Assembly (NCBI GenBank): GCA_035296965.1
Contig: DATGZX010000128.1
Coordinates: forward strand, 1 to 37,000
Reading direction: 5' to 3'
Source of the DNA: DATGZX01 sp035296965
Lineage (GTDB): Bacteria; Planctomycetota; Planctomycetia; Gemmatales; Gemmataceae
Length of the DNA stretch: 37,000 nucleotides
Shown here: positions 8,230-16,778 of the stretch, piece after piece
Position numbering within the stretch: the first letter of the stretch is position 1
Layout of the letters: every line of letters starts with the position of its first letter
The notes under the pieces: model-generated
The model's input: the letters and a program-made list of their open reading frames with translations, nothing else
Told to the model about the DNA's origin: nothing
Database searches by the model: none
Position numbers and translations under genes: made by a program

Positions 8230-9348
8230 TTATTTTTGTGCGCTGGTCTTCGAAGCTGCCTCTGCTTCCTGGACAAGTTTCTCGATCAGCTTATCCATTT
8301 CCTTGGAGCCGACACTCTTATCCCGGATGACGCCCTTGTGATCGACCAGGTATAAGGTCGGCCAGCCTTCGATGTTCCAGTGGGTCGCAATGGGGCCACT
8401 GGTGTCGCCGCCATCGAACCACGATCGCCACGTGATGTTCTCTTTTTCCAGCACCTTCTTGAGTTCATCGCGTGCGTGATCGCTGTTGATTCCCAAGATC
8501 GCGAAAGGCTTGCCTTCGAGCTTCTTCACGAGCGACCGCTCGTGGGGGTACATGGCCCGGCAGGGGCCTCACCAATTCCCCCAGAAGTCGAGGAGCACCA
8601 CCTTGCCGCGATAATCGCTCAGTTTGAACTTCTTGTTGTCGACGTCTGCGCCCTCGATCTCAGGGGCCGGCTTGCCGATGCTCAGATGATGCATCTCAAA
8701 GAGGGCTCCCTTGGCAGCATCCCCAAGCGTCTTCTTTCCGTAATACTTGACATCAGCGTATTTCTCGATCGTCTGCTGGAAATACTTCTCCGCCTCGGTT
8801 GTGTCCTTCGATTGAGCCCTGTCCGCTTTCGTTTTCAGTCTCTTGGCCAAACCAAAGCAGGCCGGGCCCTGCTCCTTGTGATCGGTGCTGTTTTGCAGGA
8901 TGGCGCGCAGAATCACATCGGCGCTGGACGAGGGGGAATAGACCAAAGAGCCTGCAAGCGCTCCCACTCGCTTATCCTGAACGTGATCTTTTGCAATCAG
9001 CTCAACGGCCCTGTTCGAATTGCCGGGATTGTGCTGCACCACCCAAATGAGAGCGTCCAGAGCGAACGCGTCGTGGGGATTCTTCTCGACAAGGTCTAAG
9101 ATCTGTTTTTCGTATTTTTGCGGCGTGGGATAACCAGGCAGCCTTCGGCGATCTTCGTCGGTCTTGGCCGCTTGATAGGATTTCATCCACGCCTTTAAGG
9201 CGTCGTCATATTCCTTGACTAGAGCCTGGTATTGCTCCGCCCCAGTCTTTGGCTTGTCCGGCGCAGGTTTTTCCTTGGCCTTGTCGTCGGCCCGCAGAGG
9301 CGGACTGATGGCCAGCATTACCACAATCCCCAACATGATGCGTCGCAC
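8230..9348 (-). CDS. Secreted TlpA/thioredoxin-like redoxin, candidate selenoprotein (UGPC active site)
   Basis: The reading frame encodes 372 residues if the in-frame TGA at 8569-8571 is read as selenocysteine (residue 260). It starts at a GTG (9348) with a perfect AAGGAGGT ribosome site. It has a signal peptide (about 1-20), a charged helical region (about 30-225), then a TlpA/AhpC-TSA-type domain. The active site reads FWGNW, then UGA, then GPCRAM; in family members the UGA position is the first Cys of CGPC. Downstream the frame continues unshifted with good thioredoxin-fold sequence (FAILGINSD, then GWPTLYLVDHKGVIRD containing the cis-Pro loop). A SECIS-like hairpin follows the UGA. The role is inferred to be thiol or peroxide redox chemistry outside the cytoplasm. 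The alternative is a pseudogene or a C-to-A error. Ordinary gene calling would split this into 8569-9348 and 8230-8553. Confidence 0.85.
8527..8544 (-). promoter_or_regulatory. SECIS-like hairpin for selenocysteine insertion
   Basis: On the coding strand, CACGAGC pairs perfectly with GCUCGUG around a GGUC tetraloop. The loop starts 31 nt after the UGA codon. E. coli fdhF SECIS also has a GGUC apical loop, and bacterial SECIS loops are known to lie roughly 16-37 nt after the UGA. The bulged U of the fdhF element is not evident. A smaller hairpin (GGCCC with GGGCC) lies directly after the UGA. The assignment is an inference from structure and spacing. Confidence 0.7.
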
Positions 9349-9533
9349 GAGTGTACCTCCTTATGGAAGAGATTGGCCAACACGCATTTGCAAGGTCAAC
9401 CGCAGACCCCCAGAGGGCGAGAAGCGGGAGCGCCAACATTAAAGTCCGGTCTGCATCAATCACCGGGGGAAGTAAAGATCCGACCTTGGAAATCCCGCTT
9501 TTCATTTTCGGCCCGCTACGGGCGTAGGTGAAA

Positions 9534-9602
9534 AAAAGCGGCGGCAAAGCGCCGCAATCCAAAGAAGCCACTTTTGGAGTGCGGCGCTTTGCCGCCGCTT
9601 TT
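9534..9602. repeat. 69-bp palindromic element, copy 1
   Basis: The outer arms are 22 bp each (9534-9555 and 9581-9602) and are perfect reverse complements based on AAAAGCGGCGG. A 25-base centre holds a further CCAAA/TTTGG pairing. The reverse complement of this element is nearly identical to the element at 14410-14478, including the non-palindromic centre. It lies between the redoxin and the beta-propeller gene and may also end transcription. Confidence 0.85.
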
Positions 9603-9689
9603 GTTTTTCGCGGTGAAAAAACCACAGCCCGCTTCGCGAAGCATGTGCTTCCCGAAACGAGCCGGCTGGAGTATTGCTCTGAGCGACGC

Positions 9690-10727
9690 TCATTTTCCTA
9701 CTACCAGGATCACGAACGATCCCGGGACGAAGCTGCGCCTTCCACCGCCTCCCTTGCCTGTGGCCGGGGTCGCCTGGGCTTTGGCGGTTGCCAGGAGGAT
9801 GTTGTGCGTTTCGCTGTCCAAAGCCATGGTGCGCGCGCCAGCCCGCGTCGGTACATTGGCGACAACGCTAAACTTGTCCGGAGCGTCTTCGTGCACAAGC
9901 GTCAAGGTTCCGTCGCCATTGGAGCTGAAAGCCAGGCTGGAAGCAGGGTCGAAAACGCAAGCGTCGGTGCCCTTGCCAATCGTTGGCGTGTCGATGACTT
10001 TGCCGCTGTCTGCGTCCAGTATCACCATTTTCTGGTTGTGACAGGTGGCGAAAAGCCGGCGGCTGCTTCGATCGATGGCAAGACCGGCCGGCTCAGTTCC
10101 GGGAGCCACCGGCCAGTGGTGCTTCACCGTAAGATCCTTGGCGTCAAAGGCGATGATTTCATTCTTGTTCTCGATATTCACGTAGATCGTCCCTTGCTCG
10201 TCAGACACGCCCGCCTCGGGCTTGCCGCCCAGTTTCACCGTGCCCGCCACCTTTCCAGTTGCGGCATCGATCGCCGTCGCATCCTGACCGCGTCCATTGA
10301 AGGTGAACACGCGGCCGGAGGCAGGGTCAAATAAGATGGCGTCGGGCCCTTGGCCAACCTTGATGCGTTCCAGCTCTTTGAGCGTCTTCAGATCAAACAC
10401 GGTCACGGTGCCGTCCCGACCGTTGCTCGTGTAGCCGCGGTCCAGCTTCGGCGCGATCGCAATCCCGTGCACGCCGGACGTGTTGGGGATTTCGCCGACC
10501 ACGGTCCCTTTTTCCACGTCCAGTACCTGCACGCGCGTGGCGCGCGAGATGTACAGACGCCGAGCTGCCGAATCCATCGTGAGGTAATCCCAACCTCCTT
10601 CGCCGCCCACAGCGAATGTCTTCAATACGTGATAACCCGACTCCTCTCCCTGCACGGTCACGTTCCATCCGACCAGAAGAAAGAGGAAGCCAACGAGAAC
10701 ACCGAAACGCCTGCCGAGAGTGCTCAT
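9690..10727 (-). CDS. Secreted YVTN-family beta-propeller protein
   Basis: This 345-residue protein has a signal peptide (about 1-28). Repeated blades of about 40 residues follow the pattern RLYIS...VLDVEKGTVVGEIP, GYTSNGRDGTVTVFDLKTLK, VFTFNGRGQDATAIDAATGK and LFATCHNQKMVILDADSGKV. This is the YVTN/NHL-like propeller seen in secreted proteins of unknown substrate. The C-terminus ends in a Gly-rich and hydrophobic tail (FVPGSFVILVVGK). The start at 10727 has AAAGG 8 bases upstream and is preferred to 10748. A binding or scaffold role is likely, but no catalytic residues are evident. Confidence 0.85.
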   Translation of the reverse strand: MSTLGRRFGVLVGFLFLLVGWNVTVQGEESGYHVLKTFAVGGEGGWDYLTMDSAARRLYISRATRVQVLDVEKGTVVGEIPNTSGVHGIAIAPKLDRGYTSNGRDGTVTVFDLKTLKELERIKVGQGPDAILFDPASGRVFTFNGRGQDATAIDAATGKVAGTVKLGGKPEAGVSDEQGTIYVNIENKNEIIAFDAKDLTVKHHWPVAPGTEPAGLAIDRSSRRLFATCHNQKMVILDADSGKVIDTPTIGKGTDACVFDPASSLAFSSNGDGTLTLVHEDAPDKFSVVANVPTRAGARTMALDSETHNILLATAKAQATPATGKGGGGRRSFVPGSFVILVVGK

Positions 10728-11020
10728 GGTGCGGCCTTTCTGAAACAAGAGTTGCGCTACTCACTGGCCGGCCGGATTTCACACAATTTGATCCCGGCCA
10801 AAGCATTCAGACAACTTACATATTCCGTGGGGAAGTCTACGCGCAGGAAGATGAGAAACTCATGAAAGTAGGATAAAAACAGGAGCAAAAATGTCTGATC
10901 GAGACTGCGAGCATTTCTGAAGTGGAATTTACTTTTGCTTCATTCTTGCCTTAGGTTTTTCCGTTACACTGTGGGGTTGGCATTCTGCGTGAAAGTGCAG
11001 GGGGCTGGGGGCACGCTTGA

Positions 11021-11698
11021 TCACGGACGACATTTCTCAGGAGAGGGCTGACAGCAAGGCCCAGCGTGAATGCATCGACAGATTACAACGGCCCCCCCGG
11101 CCCCAAGCACCGGAGCGGTCAGGTAGATCCACAAGCATTGCAATTGTCCAGCGACGAGGGCTGGCGCCAACGAGCGCGCGGGATTCATGGAAGCCCCGCA
11201 GATCGGGCCGGCGAACAAGGCTTCCAGGGCGATCACGGAACCTACCGCGACGCCCGCCATGATGCCTTTCTCCTTCGCCTCGGTCGATACGGAGAGAATG
11301 ACAAACATCAAGACGAGGGTCAGGATGGCTTCCAGGACGAAGGAACGCAATGCCGGCCCTACGGGCAAAGTCGCTCCCAGCGTTGGATGCCCTGGGAACA
11401 GAAGCCAAAGGCAGCCACTGGCCAGCAGGGCTCCGAGGCATTGGCTACCCAGGTAAGGCAGGATTTCGCGGGCGGGAAATCGGCGCGCCGCCCAGAAGCC
11501 GAACGTGACGGCAGGATTCAAGTGAGCCCCCGAAACATCCCCCAGCGCATAGATCATGGCTAGAACGATCAAGCCAAAAGTCAGCGCCACGCCAACGTGG
11601 GAAACGCTATCCGCGCGGACATCGTTGATCACGATGGCGCCCGTGCCCGCGAAAACCAGGGCAAAAGTGCCGAACAGTTCTGCTGCCAGCTTCCGCAT
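11021..11698 (-). CDS. Aquaporin/MIP-family channel
   Basis: This 225-residue membrane channel has six predicted helices and the two NPA boxes of the family, HLNPAVT near residue 63 and SMNPARS near residue 180. The start at 11698 is preferred over a GTG three codons upstream because AAAGG is well placed before it. The next gene upstream on the same strand encodes an ArsR-type repressor, separated by 95 bases. AqpS-like channels in some ars operons let arsenite leave the cell, so the pair may serve metalloid traffic. A plain water or glycerol channel cannot be excluded from sequence. Confidence 0.93.
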   Translation of the reverse strand: MRKLAAELFGTFALVFAGTGAIVINDVRADSVSHVGVALTFGLIVLAMIYALGDVSGAHLNPAVTFGFWAARRFPAREILPYLGSQCLGALLASGCLWLLFPGHPTLGATLPVGPALRSFVLEAILTLVLMFVILSVSTEAKEKGIMAGVAVGSVIALEALFAGPICGASMNPARSLAPALVAGQLQCLWIYLTAPVLGAGGAVVICRCIHAGPCCQPSPEKCRP

Positions 11699-11793
11699 CT
11701 CCCTCACCTTTACTTACCATTTGCCGAGCCAGCCCCAACCCTGGCTCTGTTACGATTCGACTCATTCTCCTGTACTCAGGCTTGAAATTGGAC

Positions 11794-12120
11794 TCAACAA
11801 CACGCCGTCAGTAAGCGCACCAGGGCCGTGACAGATTCCCGGTCAACGGAGCAGTAAATGTGGCGCTCCGACCTCCGTTTGCACACCAGACCGGCACGGC
11901 GCAACAAATTGAGGTGGTGGGAGAGGGTGGGGCCGGGAATATCGAGGGCTTCCTGGATCTCTCCGACGGCCACTTCGCGCTCTTCCCGAACCAAAAAGAA
12001 GAACACCTGGAGCCTGCTCAGGTGAGCGAGCGCCCCGAACGCCTCCACATGCTCCTCGGCAGCTTCAAGTTCTGCCTGGAGTTGTGGCAGCTTGCATTTC
12101 GGCTTGTGTCCGCATTTCAT
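11794..12120 (-). CDS. ArsR-family winged-helix repressor
   Basis: This 108-residue regulator has a DNA-recognition region GPTLSHHLNLLRRAGLV (about 63-79) and a wing ending in RHIYCSVD, typical of ArsR/SmtB proteins. Cysteines lie at 3, 9, 80, 90, 107 and 108. The N-terminal Cys3/Cys9 and the terminal Cys107-Cys108 pair could bind arsenite or a soft metal. This differs from the CVC box in the alpha-3 helix of classical ArsR. The start at 12120 is chosen because the family begins here; the open frame continues 32 residues further without family similarity. It probably controls the downstream aquaporin gene and itself. Confidence 0.9.
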   Translation of the reverse strand: MKCGHKPKCKLPQLQAELEAAEEHVEAFGALAHLSRLQVFFFLVREEREVAVGEIQEALDIPGPTLSHHLNLLRRAGLVCKRRSERHIYCSVDRESVTALVRLLTACC

Positions 12121-12160
12121 ATTTCTATCTATATGAAAATAACGAAATTTCGTCCAGTAT
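12121..12160 (-). promoter_or_regulatory. Candidate operator/promoter region of the arsR gene
   Basis: Directly upstream of arsR is an AT-rich stretch with a perfect 12-bp palindrome, ACGAAATTTCGT, at 12142-12153, next to a TCTATATGA segment. ArsR-type repressors commonly bind AT-rich dyads at this position. The exact operator is an inference. Confidence 0.4.
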
Positions 12161-12374
12161 TCCTTGCTCCATAAGACAGCGCTCTCTGTCGGGACCAAGG
12201 TGCATGCTGCCGACACGGCCTAACTTGACCGCATCGCTGGGTTTTCGATATAAACAGGTCATACGCCTCATCTGCTCGGGCTTGCGGGGGGAAAGGATCT
12301 CCATCCGCCCGCGGCGCTTCATTCACCGTCCTGCGGCCGGACCCAAAAGGCATCGCGGAGAAACTGGGACCTGC

Positions 12375-13733
12375 ATGAGCGATTCTCCAAAGGGCACCTA
12401 CGCTTTCGTGAGCCTTGGGTGCCCCAAGAATCTTGTTGACTCCGAACGCATGCTGGGACGCCTGGCCCAGGATGGCTACGCCCTCGTCCCCAATGCAGAT
12501 GGTGCGGACGTCGTTGTGATCAATACCTGTGGCTTCATCGAGCCGGCCCGGCAGGAATCGCTGGGCGTCATCCGCGAAATGCTCGACCTCAAGCGGCAAG
12601 GGCGGGTCGGTGCCGTGGTCGTGGCCGGTTGCCTGGCGGAAAGAAAGAAAGACGAGCTTCTTCAGGAAGTGCCTGAAGTCGATCATATCGTCGGCGTCTT
12701 CGGCCGCGAGGAAATTACCCAGGTCGTGGACCGGGCGCTCTCGCAGCGGTCGGAGCAGCGCAGCCTGTTTCGACCAGCGCCGCTCAGAGCACTTGAAGAT
12801 ACTGCCCGCCTGCGCATCACTCCCAGGCATTACGCCTACCTGAAGATTTCCGAAGGCTGCGATCGCCTGTGCACTTTCTGCGCCATCCCCAGCATGCGCG
12901 GCAAGCATATTACGAAACCCATTGAGGAAGTGCTCCGCGAGGCGCGCGAACTCGTTTCTGACGGCGTGCGCGAGTTGATCATTGTCGCGCAAGATACAAC
13001 CTATTACGGGCTGGACCTGTACGGCCGAGTGCGTCTGGCCGAACTCCTGCGTGAACTCGACGCGGTCGATGGCGTGGAATGGATTCGTATCATGTACGCA
13101 TATCCCATCCATTTCACTTCGGAACTCATCGAGATCCTGGCAAATGCTCGACGTATTGTTCCTTACCTCGATCTACCTCTGCAACACATCAATGATCGGA
13201 TGCTGCGGCGCATGCAGCGGCGCGTCAATCGTGCGGCCACGGAAGAGTTGCTAGCCAAGCTGCGAGCCTCTATTCCGAATCTCTCATTACGCACGACGTT
13301 CATTGTTGGTTTCCCGGGAGAGACGGAGGCGGAATTCGAGGAATTGCTGGCCTTCGTGAAGGCACAACAGTTCGAACGGGCAGGCGTGTTTCCTTACTCG
13401 ATAGAACCCGGCACACCGGCGACCCGGCTCGACGGGCATATCGCTGAAGAGGCGAAGGAAGAACGGCGTAACCGCCTGATGGAGGCGCAACAGCAGGTGG
13501 CGTTCGCATGGAGCCGTAAGCAAATCGGTCGGGAAATGGACGTCATCATCGATGGTCCCGATCCGGAAGTGCCGAATCACCTGCTGGCACGCTCTCATGC
13601 CGACGCTCCCGAAATTGACGCCCTGGTACGCGTCAAGGGCAAGGGCCTGGGCGCAGGAGATCTGGTGCGCGTCAAGGTGACGACGGCGGACGGCTATGAT
13701 CTGGTTGCCCGTGCCATTGGCCCCGGAAGGTAA
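12375..13733 (+). CDS. rimO: Ribosomal protein uS12 methylthiotransferase RimO
   Basis: RimO is a radical-SAM enzyme that adds a methylthio group to an aspartate of ribosomal protein S12. The 452 residues contain the UPF0004 domain, with cysteines 16 (SLGCPKNLVDSE), 52 (NTCGF) and 86 (AGCLAER) binding one iron-sulfur cluster. The radical-SAM motif CDRLCTFC follows (Cys162, 166, 169), with a C-terminal TRAM-like domain. The SLGCPKN start and the GFPGETEAEFEEL segment favour RimO over MiaB. The open frame runs upstream to 12084 but only this ATG starts the family. pgsA follows after three bases, so the two are surely co-transcribed. Confidence 0.95.
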   Translation: MSDSPKGTYAFVSLGCPKNLVDSERMLGRLAQDGYALVPNADGADVVVINTCGFIEPARQESLGVIREMLDLKRQGRVGAVVVAGCLAERKKDELLQEVPEVDHIVGVFGREEITQVVDRALSQRSEQRSLFRPAPLRALEDTARLRITPRHYAYLKISEGCDRLCTFCAIPSMRGKHITKPIEEVLREARELVSDGVRELIIVAQDTTYYGLDLYGRVRLAELLRELDAVDGVEWIRIMYAYPIHFTSELIEILANARRIVPYLDLPLQHINDRMLRRMQRRVNRAATEELLAKLRASIPNLSLRTTFIVGFPGETEAEFEELLAFVKAQQFERAGVFPYSIEPGTPATRLDGHIAEEAKEERRNRLMEAQQQVAFAWSRKQIGREMDVIIDGPDPEVPNHLLARSHADAPEIDALVRVKGKGLGAGDLVRVKVTTADGYDLVARAIGPGR

Positions 13734-13736
13734 GCT

Positions 13737-14351
13737 ATGGCCACTATAACTCCGCCACGTCCCCCGGTCCTCAACTTACCCAATCAACTGACCGGGGCAC
13801 GTTTCGCCCTGGCTTTGGTCTTGTTCTCGCTGATCCAATGGGAAAGCTGGTTGTGGGCCATCGCCGTTTTCGCCTTGGCAGCACTTACCGATTGGTTGGA
13901 TGGCTACCTGGCCCGAAAGCAGGGGCTGACCAGCACGCTGGGCCGTAATCTCGATCCCCTCGTGGACAAGGTGCTTATCTGCGGAGCGTATATTTTTCTG
14001 CTGCCCAGGGGTGTCAAGGACGATCCAGCCTGGCTCCTGCCGTGGATGGTCACGGTCATCGTGGCTCGCGAGTTGATCATTACCAGCTTGCGCAGCTTTC
14101 TGGAAAACCGCGGGGCAACCTTTGGAGCAGACTGGCTGGGGAAACTAAAAATGGGGCTGCAATGTGCAGCCCTCTTTGGCATTTTCGTATCTCTGCACCT
14201 GGAGACCTCGAGCTTCTCTCAAAACGCCGTCTGGTTCTTCGCGACCATTCGCGACGGGCTCATCTGGGCCATGCTGGCAGCCACGGTTTTGAGCGGGCTG
14301 CAGTACCTGATTCGTGCAGCTCTCCTCCTCAAGACGGACACCCTCGCGTAA
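13737..14351 (+). CDS. pgsA: CDP-alcohol phosphatidyltransferase, probably phosphatidylglycerophosphate synthase
   Basis: This 204-residue membrane enzyme carries the complete CDP-alcohol phosphotransferase motif: D52, D55-G56, A59-R60, G69, D73 and D77. About five hydrophobic segments surround it. The family transfers a phosphatidyl group from CDP-diacylglycerol to an alcohol. The NLPNQLTGARFALA N-terminus fits PgsA, which uses glycerol-3-phosphate. It begins three bases after rimO. Confidence 0.9.
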   Translation: MATITPPRPPVLNLPNQLTGARFALALVLFSLIQWESWLWAIAVFALAALTDWLDGYLARKQGLTSTLGRNLDPLVDKVLICGAYIFLLPRGVKDDPAWLLPWMVTVIVARELIITSLRSFLENRGATFGADWLGKLKMGLQCAALFGIFVSLHLETSSFSQNAVWFFATIRDGLIWAMLAATVLSGLQYLIRAALLLKTDTLA

Positions 14352-14409
14352 GTTCGAGTTTCGCAGATTCTGAAGTGTTGGCGGAGTGAATTGTCGAGGA
14401 CCGGAAAAC

Positions 14410-14478
14410 AAAAGCGGCGGAAAAGCGCCGCACTCCAAAAGTGACTTCTTTGGACTGCGGCGCTTTTCCGCCGCTTTT
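14410..14478. repeat. 69-bp palindromic element, copy 2 (inverted relative to copy 1)
   Basis: The outer arms (14410-14431 and 14457-14478) are perfect 22-bp reverse complements built on AAAAGCGGCGG, with a 25-base centre. The reverse complement matches the element at 9534-9602 with only a handful of differences. It lies between pgsA and the oxidoreductase gene. It is open in the oxidoreductase frame and so extends that open frame artificially upstream. Confidence 0.85.
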
Positions 14479-14538
14479 GTTTCCTCTGTTTTCAGAAACG
14501 ACGGCATCGGCTGCGAATTTGCCTGTGGAAGAAAGACC

Positions 14539-15591
14539 ATGCTGGGCTTCGCCATCGTCGGCTGCGGAATGATCGCTCGGTTCCATGCCCGGGCTCTCAC
14601 GGAGATTCCGAGCGCCCGCCTGGTCGCTCTGGTGAGCCGCAATGCCGACAACGCCAAGGCCCTTGCAGATGCCTTGGGAATCCACTGCGAGTTCGGCACG
14701 GATCTGGACAGCGTTCTGGCCCGGCGCAACGTCGATGTGGTCATCGTGACAACGCCTAGCGGCGCACACATGGAGCCTGCCGTGGCCGCGGCACGGGCCG
14801 GCAAGCATGTCGTTGTGGAAAAGCCGCTCGAAATCACGCTGGAACGCTGTGACCGCATCATTGATGCGTGCGCTCGCCACGGGGTGCAATTGTGCACAAT
14901 CTTTCCCTCGCGCTTCGCCGACGCCAACCTGACCTTGAAGGCAGCCATCGTTGCGGGGCGATTTGGAAGATTGACGCTGGGAGAAACCGCCTGCAAATGG
15001 TGGCGGCCGCAATCCTATTACGATGAGGGTGGCTGGAAAGGCACGAAGGCACTCGACGGCGGCGGGGCCCTCATGAACCAGGCGATCCATAATGTGGATC
15101 TGCTCTCGTGGATGATGGGCCCGGTCACGCACATTAGCGGTTTCACAGCCACGCTTGCTCACGAACGCATCGAAGTGGAAGATACTGCAGTTGCCTGCCT
15201 ACGCTTTGCCAATGGCGCGCTCGGCGTGATTCAGGCTGCGACCAGTATTCATCCCGGACTGCCCAAGACAATTGCGATCCATGGCGACCGGGGCAGCGCG
15301 GTCATCGAGCAGGAGGATGTGCTCCGTTGGGAGTTGACGCCGGAGACTGCCGAGGATCAAAAGATTCGAGAGCGCTTCGCCCGAAAGGTGGGCGCCTCCG
15401 GTGGCGCCAGTAACCCTGCAGCCATCTCCCACGTGGGCCATGCCAAACAGCTTACCGATTTCGTTCGTGCCATCGAAACAGGCACCAAGCCGGCCGTGGA
15501 CGGCAGGGAAGGGCGGAAAGCGGTGGAGATTGTCCTGGCAATCTATCGCTCCGCGGAGACAGGAAAAACTGTCGAACTGAAAGGAAACTGA
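14539..15591 (+). CDS. Gfo/Idh/MocA-family NAD(P)-dependent oxidoreductase
   Basis: This 350-residue protein has an N-terminal Rossmann fold (FAIVGCGMIARFHARAL) and the conserved EKPLEIT motif near residue 95, whose Lys is characteristic of the family. An alpha/beta C-terminal domain includes the GGALMNQAIHNVDLLSWMMG segment that holds the active-site His. Such enzymes oxidise or reduce sugars and inositol derivatives; the substrate cannot be read from sequence. The start at 14539 follows GGAAGAAAG. The longer open frame begins inside the palindromic repeat and is not the true start. Confidence 0.92.
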   Translation: MLGFAIVGCGMIARFHARALTEIPSARLVALVSRNADNAKALADALGIHCEFGTDLDSVLARRNVDVVIVTTPSGAHMEPAVAAARAGKHVVVEKPLEITLERCDRIIDACARHGVQLCTIFPSRFADANLTLKAAIVAGRFGRLTLGETACKWWRPQSYYDEGGWKGTKALDGGGALMNQAIHNVDLLSWMMGPVTHISGFTATLAHERIEVEDTAVACLRFANGALGVIQAATSIHPGLPKTIAIHGDRGSAVIEQEDVLRWELTPETAEDQKIRERFARKVGASGGASNPAAISHVGHAKQLTDFVRAIETGTKPAVDGREGRKAVEIVLAIYRSAETGKTVELKGN

Positions 15592-15671
15592 CAAATACGT
15601 TAGCTTCCCGCGCGGAGCGCTGGAACGAGATTCTAACTCGATTTCCGAATCTATGCCGAGGGAGTGGCCCC

Positions 15672-16598
15672 ATGTCCAAGTCACGTTCGTTCGTCGCGGA
15701 CTACACCGTGTACTTGATCGTTCGACTCTTCGTATCAGTAATTCAGGTGCTCACCATCGACGGCTCCATCGCGTTCGCGGATGTGCTTGCCTGGCTCGCC
15801 TACCGGGTTGACCGGCGGCATCGCGCAGTGGCACTTGAGAACCTGCGGATTGCCTTCGGCGACCGTTTTAGCAGCGCGGAGCGCGATGACCTGGTGCGCT
15901 CCGTCTACCTTCACTTCTGCAGGTTACTGATCGAGATCATCCACCTGCCCCGTCGAATGCATATCACCAATTGGCGGGATCACCTGGACCTCTCGACTGC
16001 TCGGCCGTTCATTGCTTGTTTGCTTTCGGATCGGCCGCTGCTGATAGTGACGGGACACTTTGGCAATTGGGAGATGGGCAGTTATGCGCTCGGCTTGTTG
16101 GGGTTTCCCTGCCACGCGGTGGCCAGACCGCTGGATAATCCGTACCTGGACGACTTTCTTCGACAATTTCGCGAACGCACGGGGCAAAAGCTGCTCGCAA
16201 AAAAGGGCGACTTCGAGCAGATGCAGCAGATTCTCTCCGGGCGGGGCGTGCTTGGAACATTGGCAGACCAGGATGCAGGTAAGCGCGGCCTGTTCGTCGA
16301 TTTCTTCGGCCGGCCCGCGTCGACTCATAAGGCCATCGCTCTTCTGGCATTGCAATACCGGGTTCCCTTGATCGTTCTGCTCACCCGAAACCTGGGAAAA
16401 CCTTTGCATTGCCGGGTCGAGGTAGAGGATTTGATTCTTCCCGAACACTATGAAGGACAACCGGACGCGGTCCGCGCCGTCACGCAACGGTTCACTGCGG
16501 CACTCGAACGAGGCGTGTCCCGAGCGCCGGCGCAATACTTCTGGCTGCACCGCCGCTGGAAGCACGAGCCGACAAGGTCTTCCCGCCGGGCCGCCTGA
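15672..16598 (+). CDS. LpxL/HtrB-like lysophospholipid acyltransferase
   Basis: This 308-residue membrane-associated acyltransferase has an N-terminal hydrophobic segment (about 12-40) and the HX4E catalytic motif as HFGNWE, with His129 and Glu134. Further family blocks are LGTLADQDAGKRG and the C-terminal FWLHRRWK. Lipid A late acyltransferases share these, and planctomycetes often carry related genes that may act on lipid A or other lipids. It is 80 bases downstream of the oxidoreductase gene on the same strand. Confidence 0.9.
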   Translation: MSKSRSFVADYTVYLIVRLFVSVIQVLTIDGSIAFADVLAWLAYRVDRRHRAVALENLRIAFGDRFSSAERDDLVRSVYLHFCRLLIEIIHLPRRMHITNWRDHLDLSTARPFIACLLSDRPLLIVTGHFGNWEMGSYALGLLGFPCHAVARPLDNPYLDDFLRQFRERTGQKLLAKKGDFEQMQQILSGRGVLGTLADQDAGKRGLFVDFFGRPASTHKAIALLALQYRVPLIVLLTRNLGKPLHCRVEVEDLILPEHYEGQPDAVRAVTQRFTAALERGVSRAPAQYFWLHRRWKHEPTRSSRRAA

Positions 16599-16678
16599 TG
16601 GCATTGGGATTCATAGACTACTGATTGTTGCAATGCCGAAGCCCGTGCGGCGCTTCTAGAACCGTGCGCGATTTGGAA

Positions 16679-16727
16679 GTAGGTCAGGTTTCCAACCTGA
16701 CCGGACAGATTGGGAAATCTGTCCTAC
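16679..16727. repeat. Double-hairpin intergenic element
   Basis: Two perfect 9-bp hairpins stand side by side: GGTCAGGTT with AACCTGACC around TCC, then GGACAGATT with AATCTGTCC around GGGA. They are enclosed by GTAG and CTAC, which also pair. The element lies between the acyltransferase and the DUF420-like gene. Its compact, symmetric form is that of a dispersed repeat. Confidence 0.75.
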
Positions 16728-16778
16728 ATCGCTGCCGATTCAAGCACGCCGATATAGAGCGACTTCCTTTTACCGAGG

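Noticed and set aside
8230..8553. Separate 107-residue redoxin gene starting at an ATG just after the active site
   Set aside because: It lacks a ribosome site, begins in the middle of the thioredoxin fold and is in frame with the upstream gene across a single TGA, so it is the second half of one selenoprotein candidate.
12084..12374. N-terminal extension of rimO by 97 residues
   Set aside because: The added sequence runs across the divergent promoter region and the family begins at the ATG at 12375.
12129..13112. 327-residue minus-strand open frame
   Set aside because: Antisense to rimO, with no recognisable domain.
14386..14538. Upstream extension of the oxidoreductase frame
   Set aside because: It reads through the palindromic element, and the Rossmann fold with a proper ribosome site starts at 14539.
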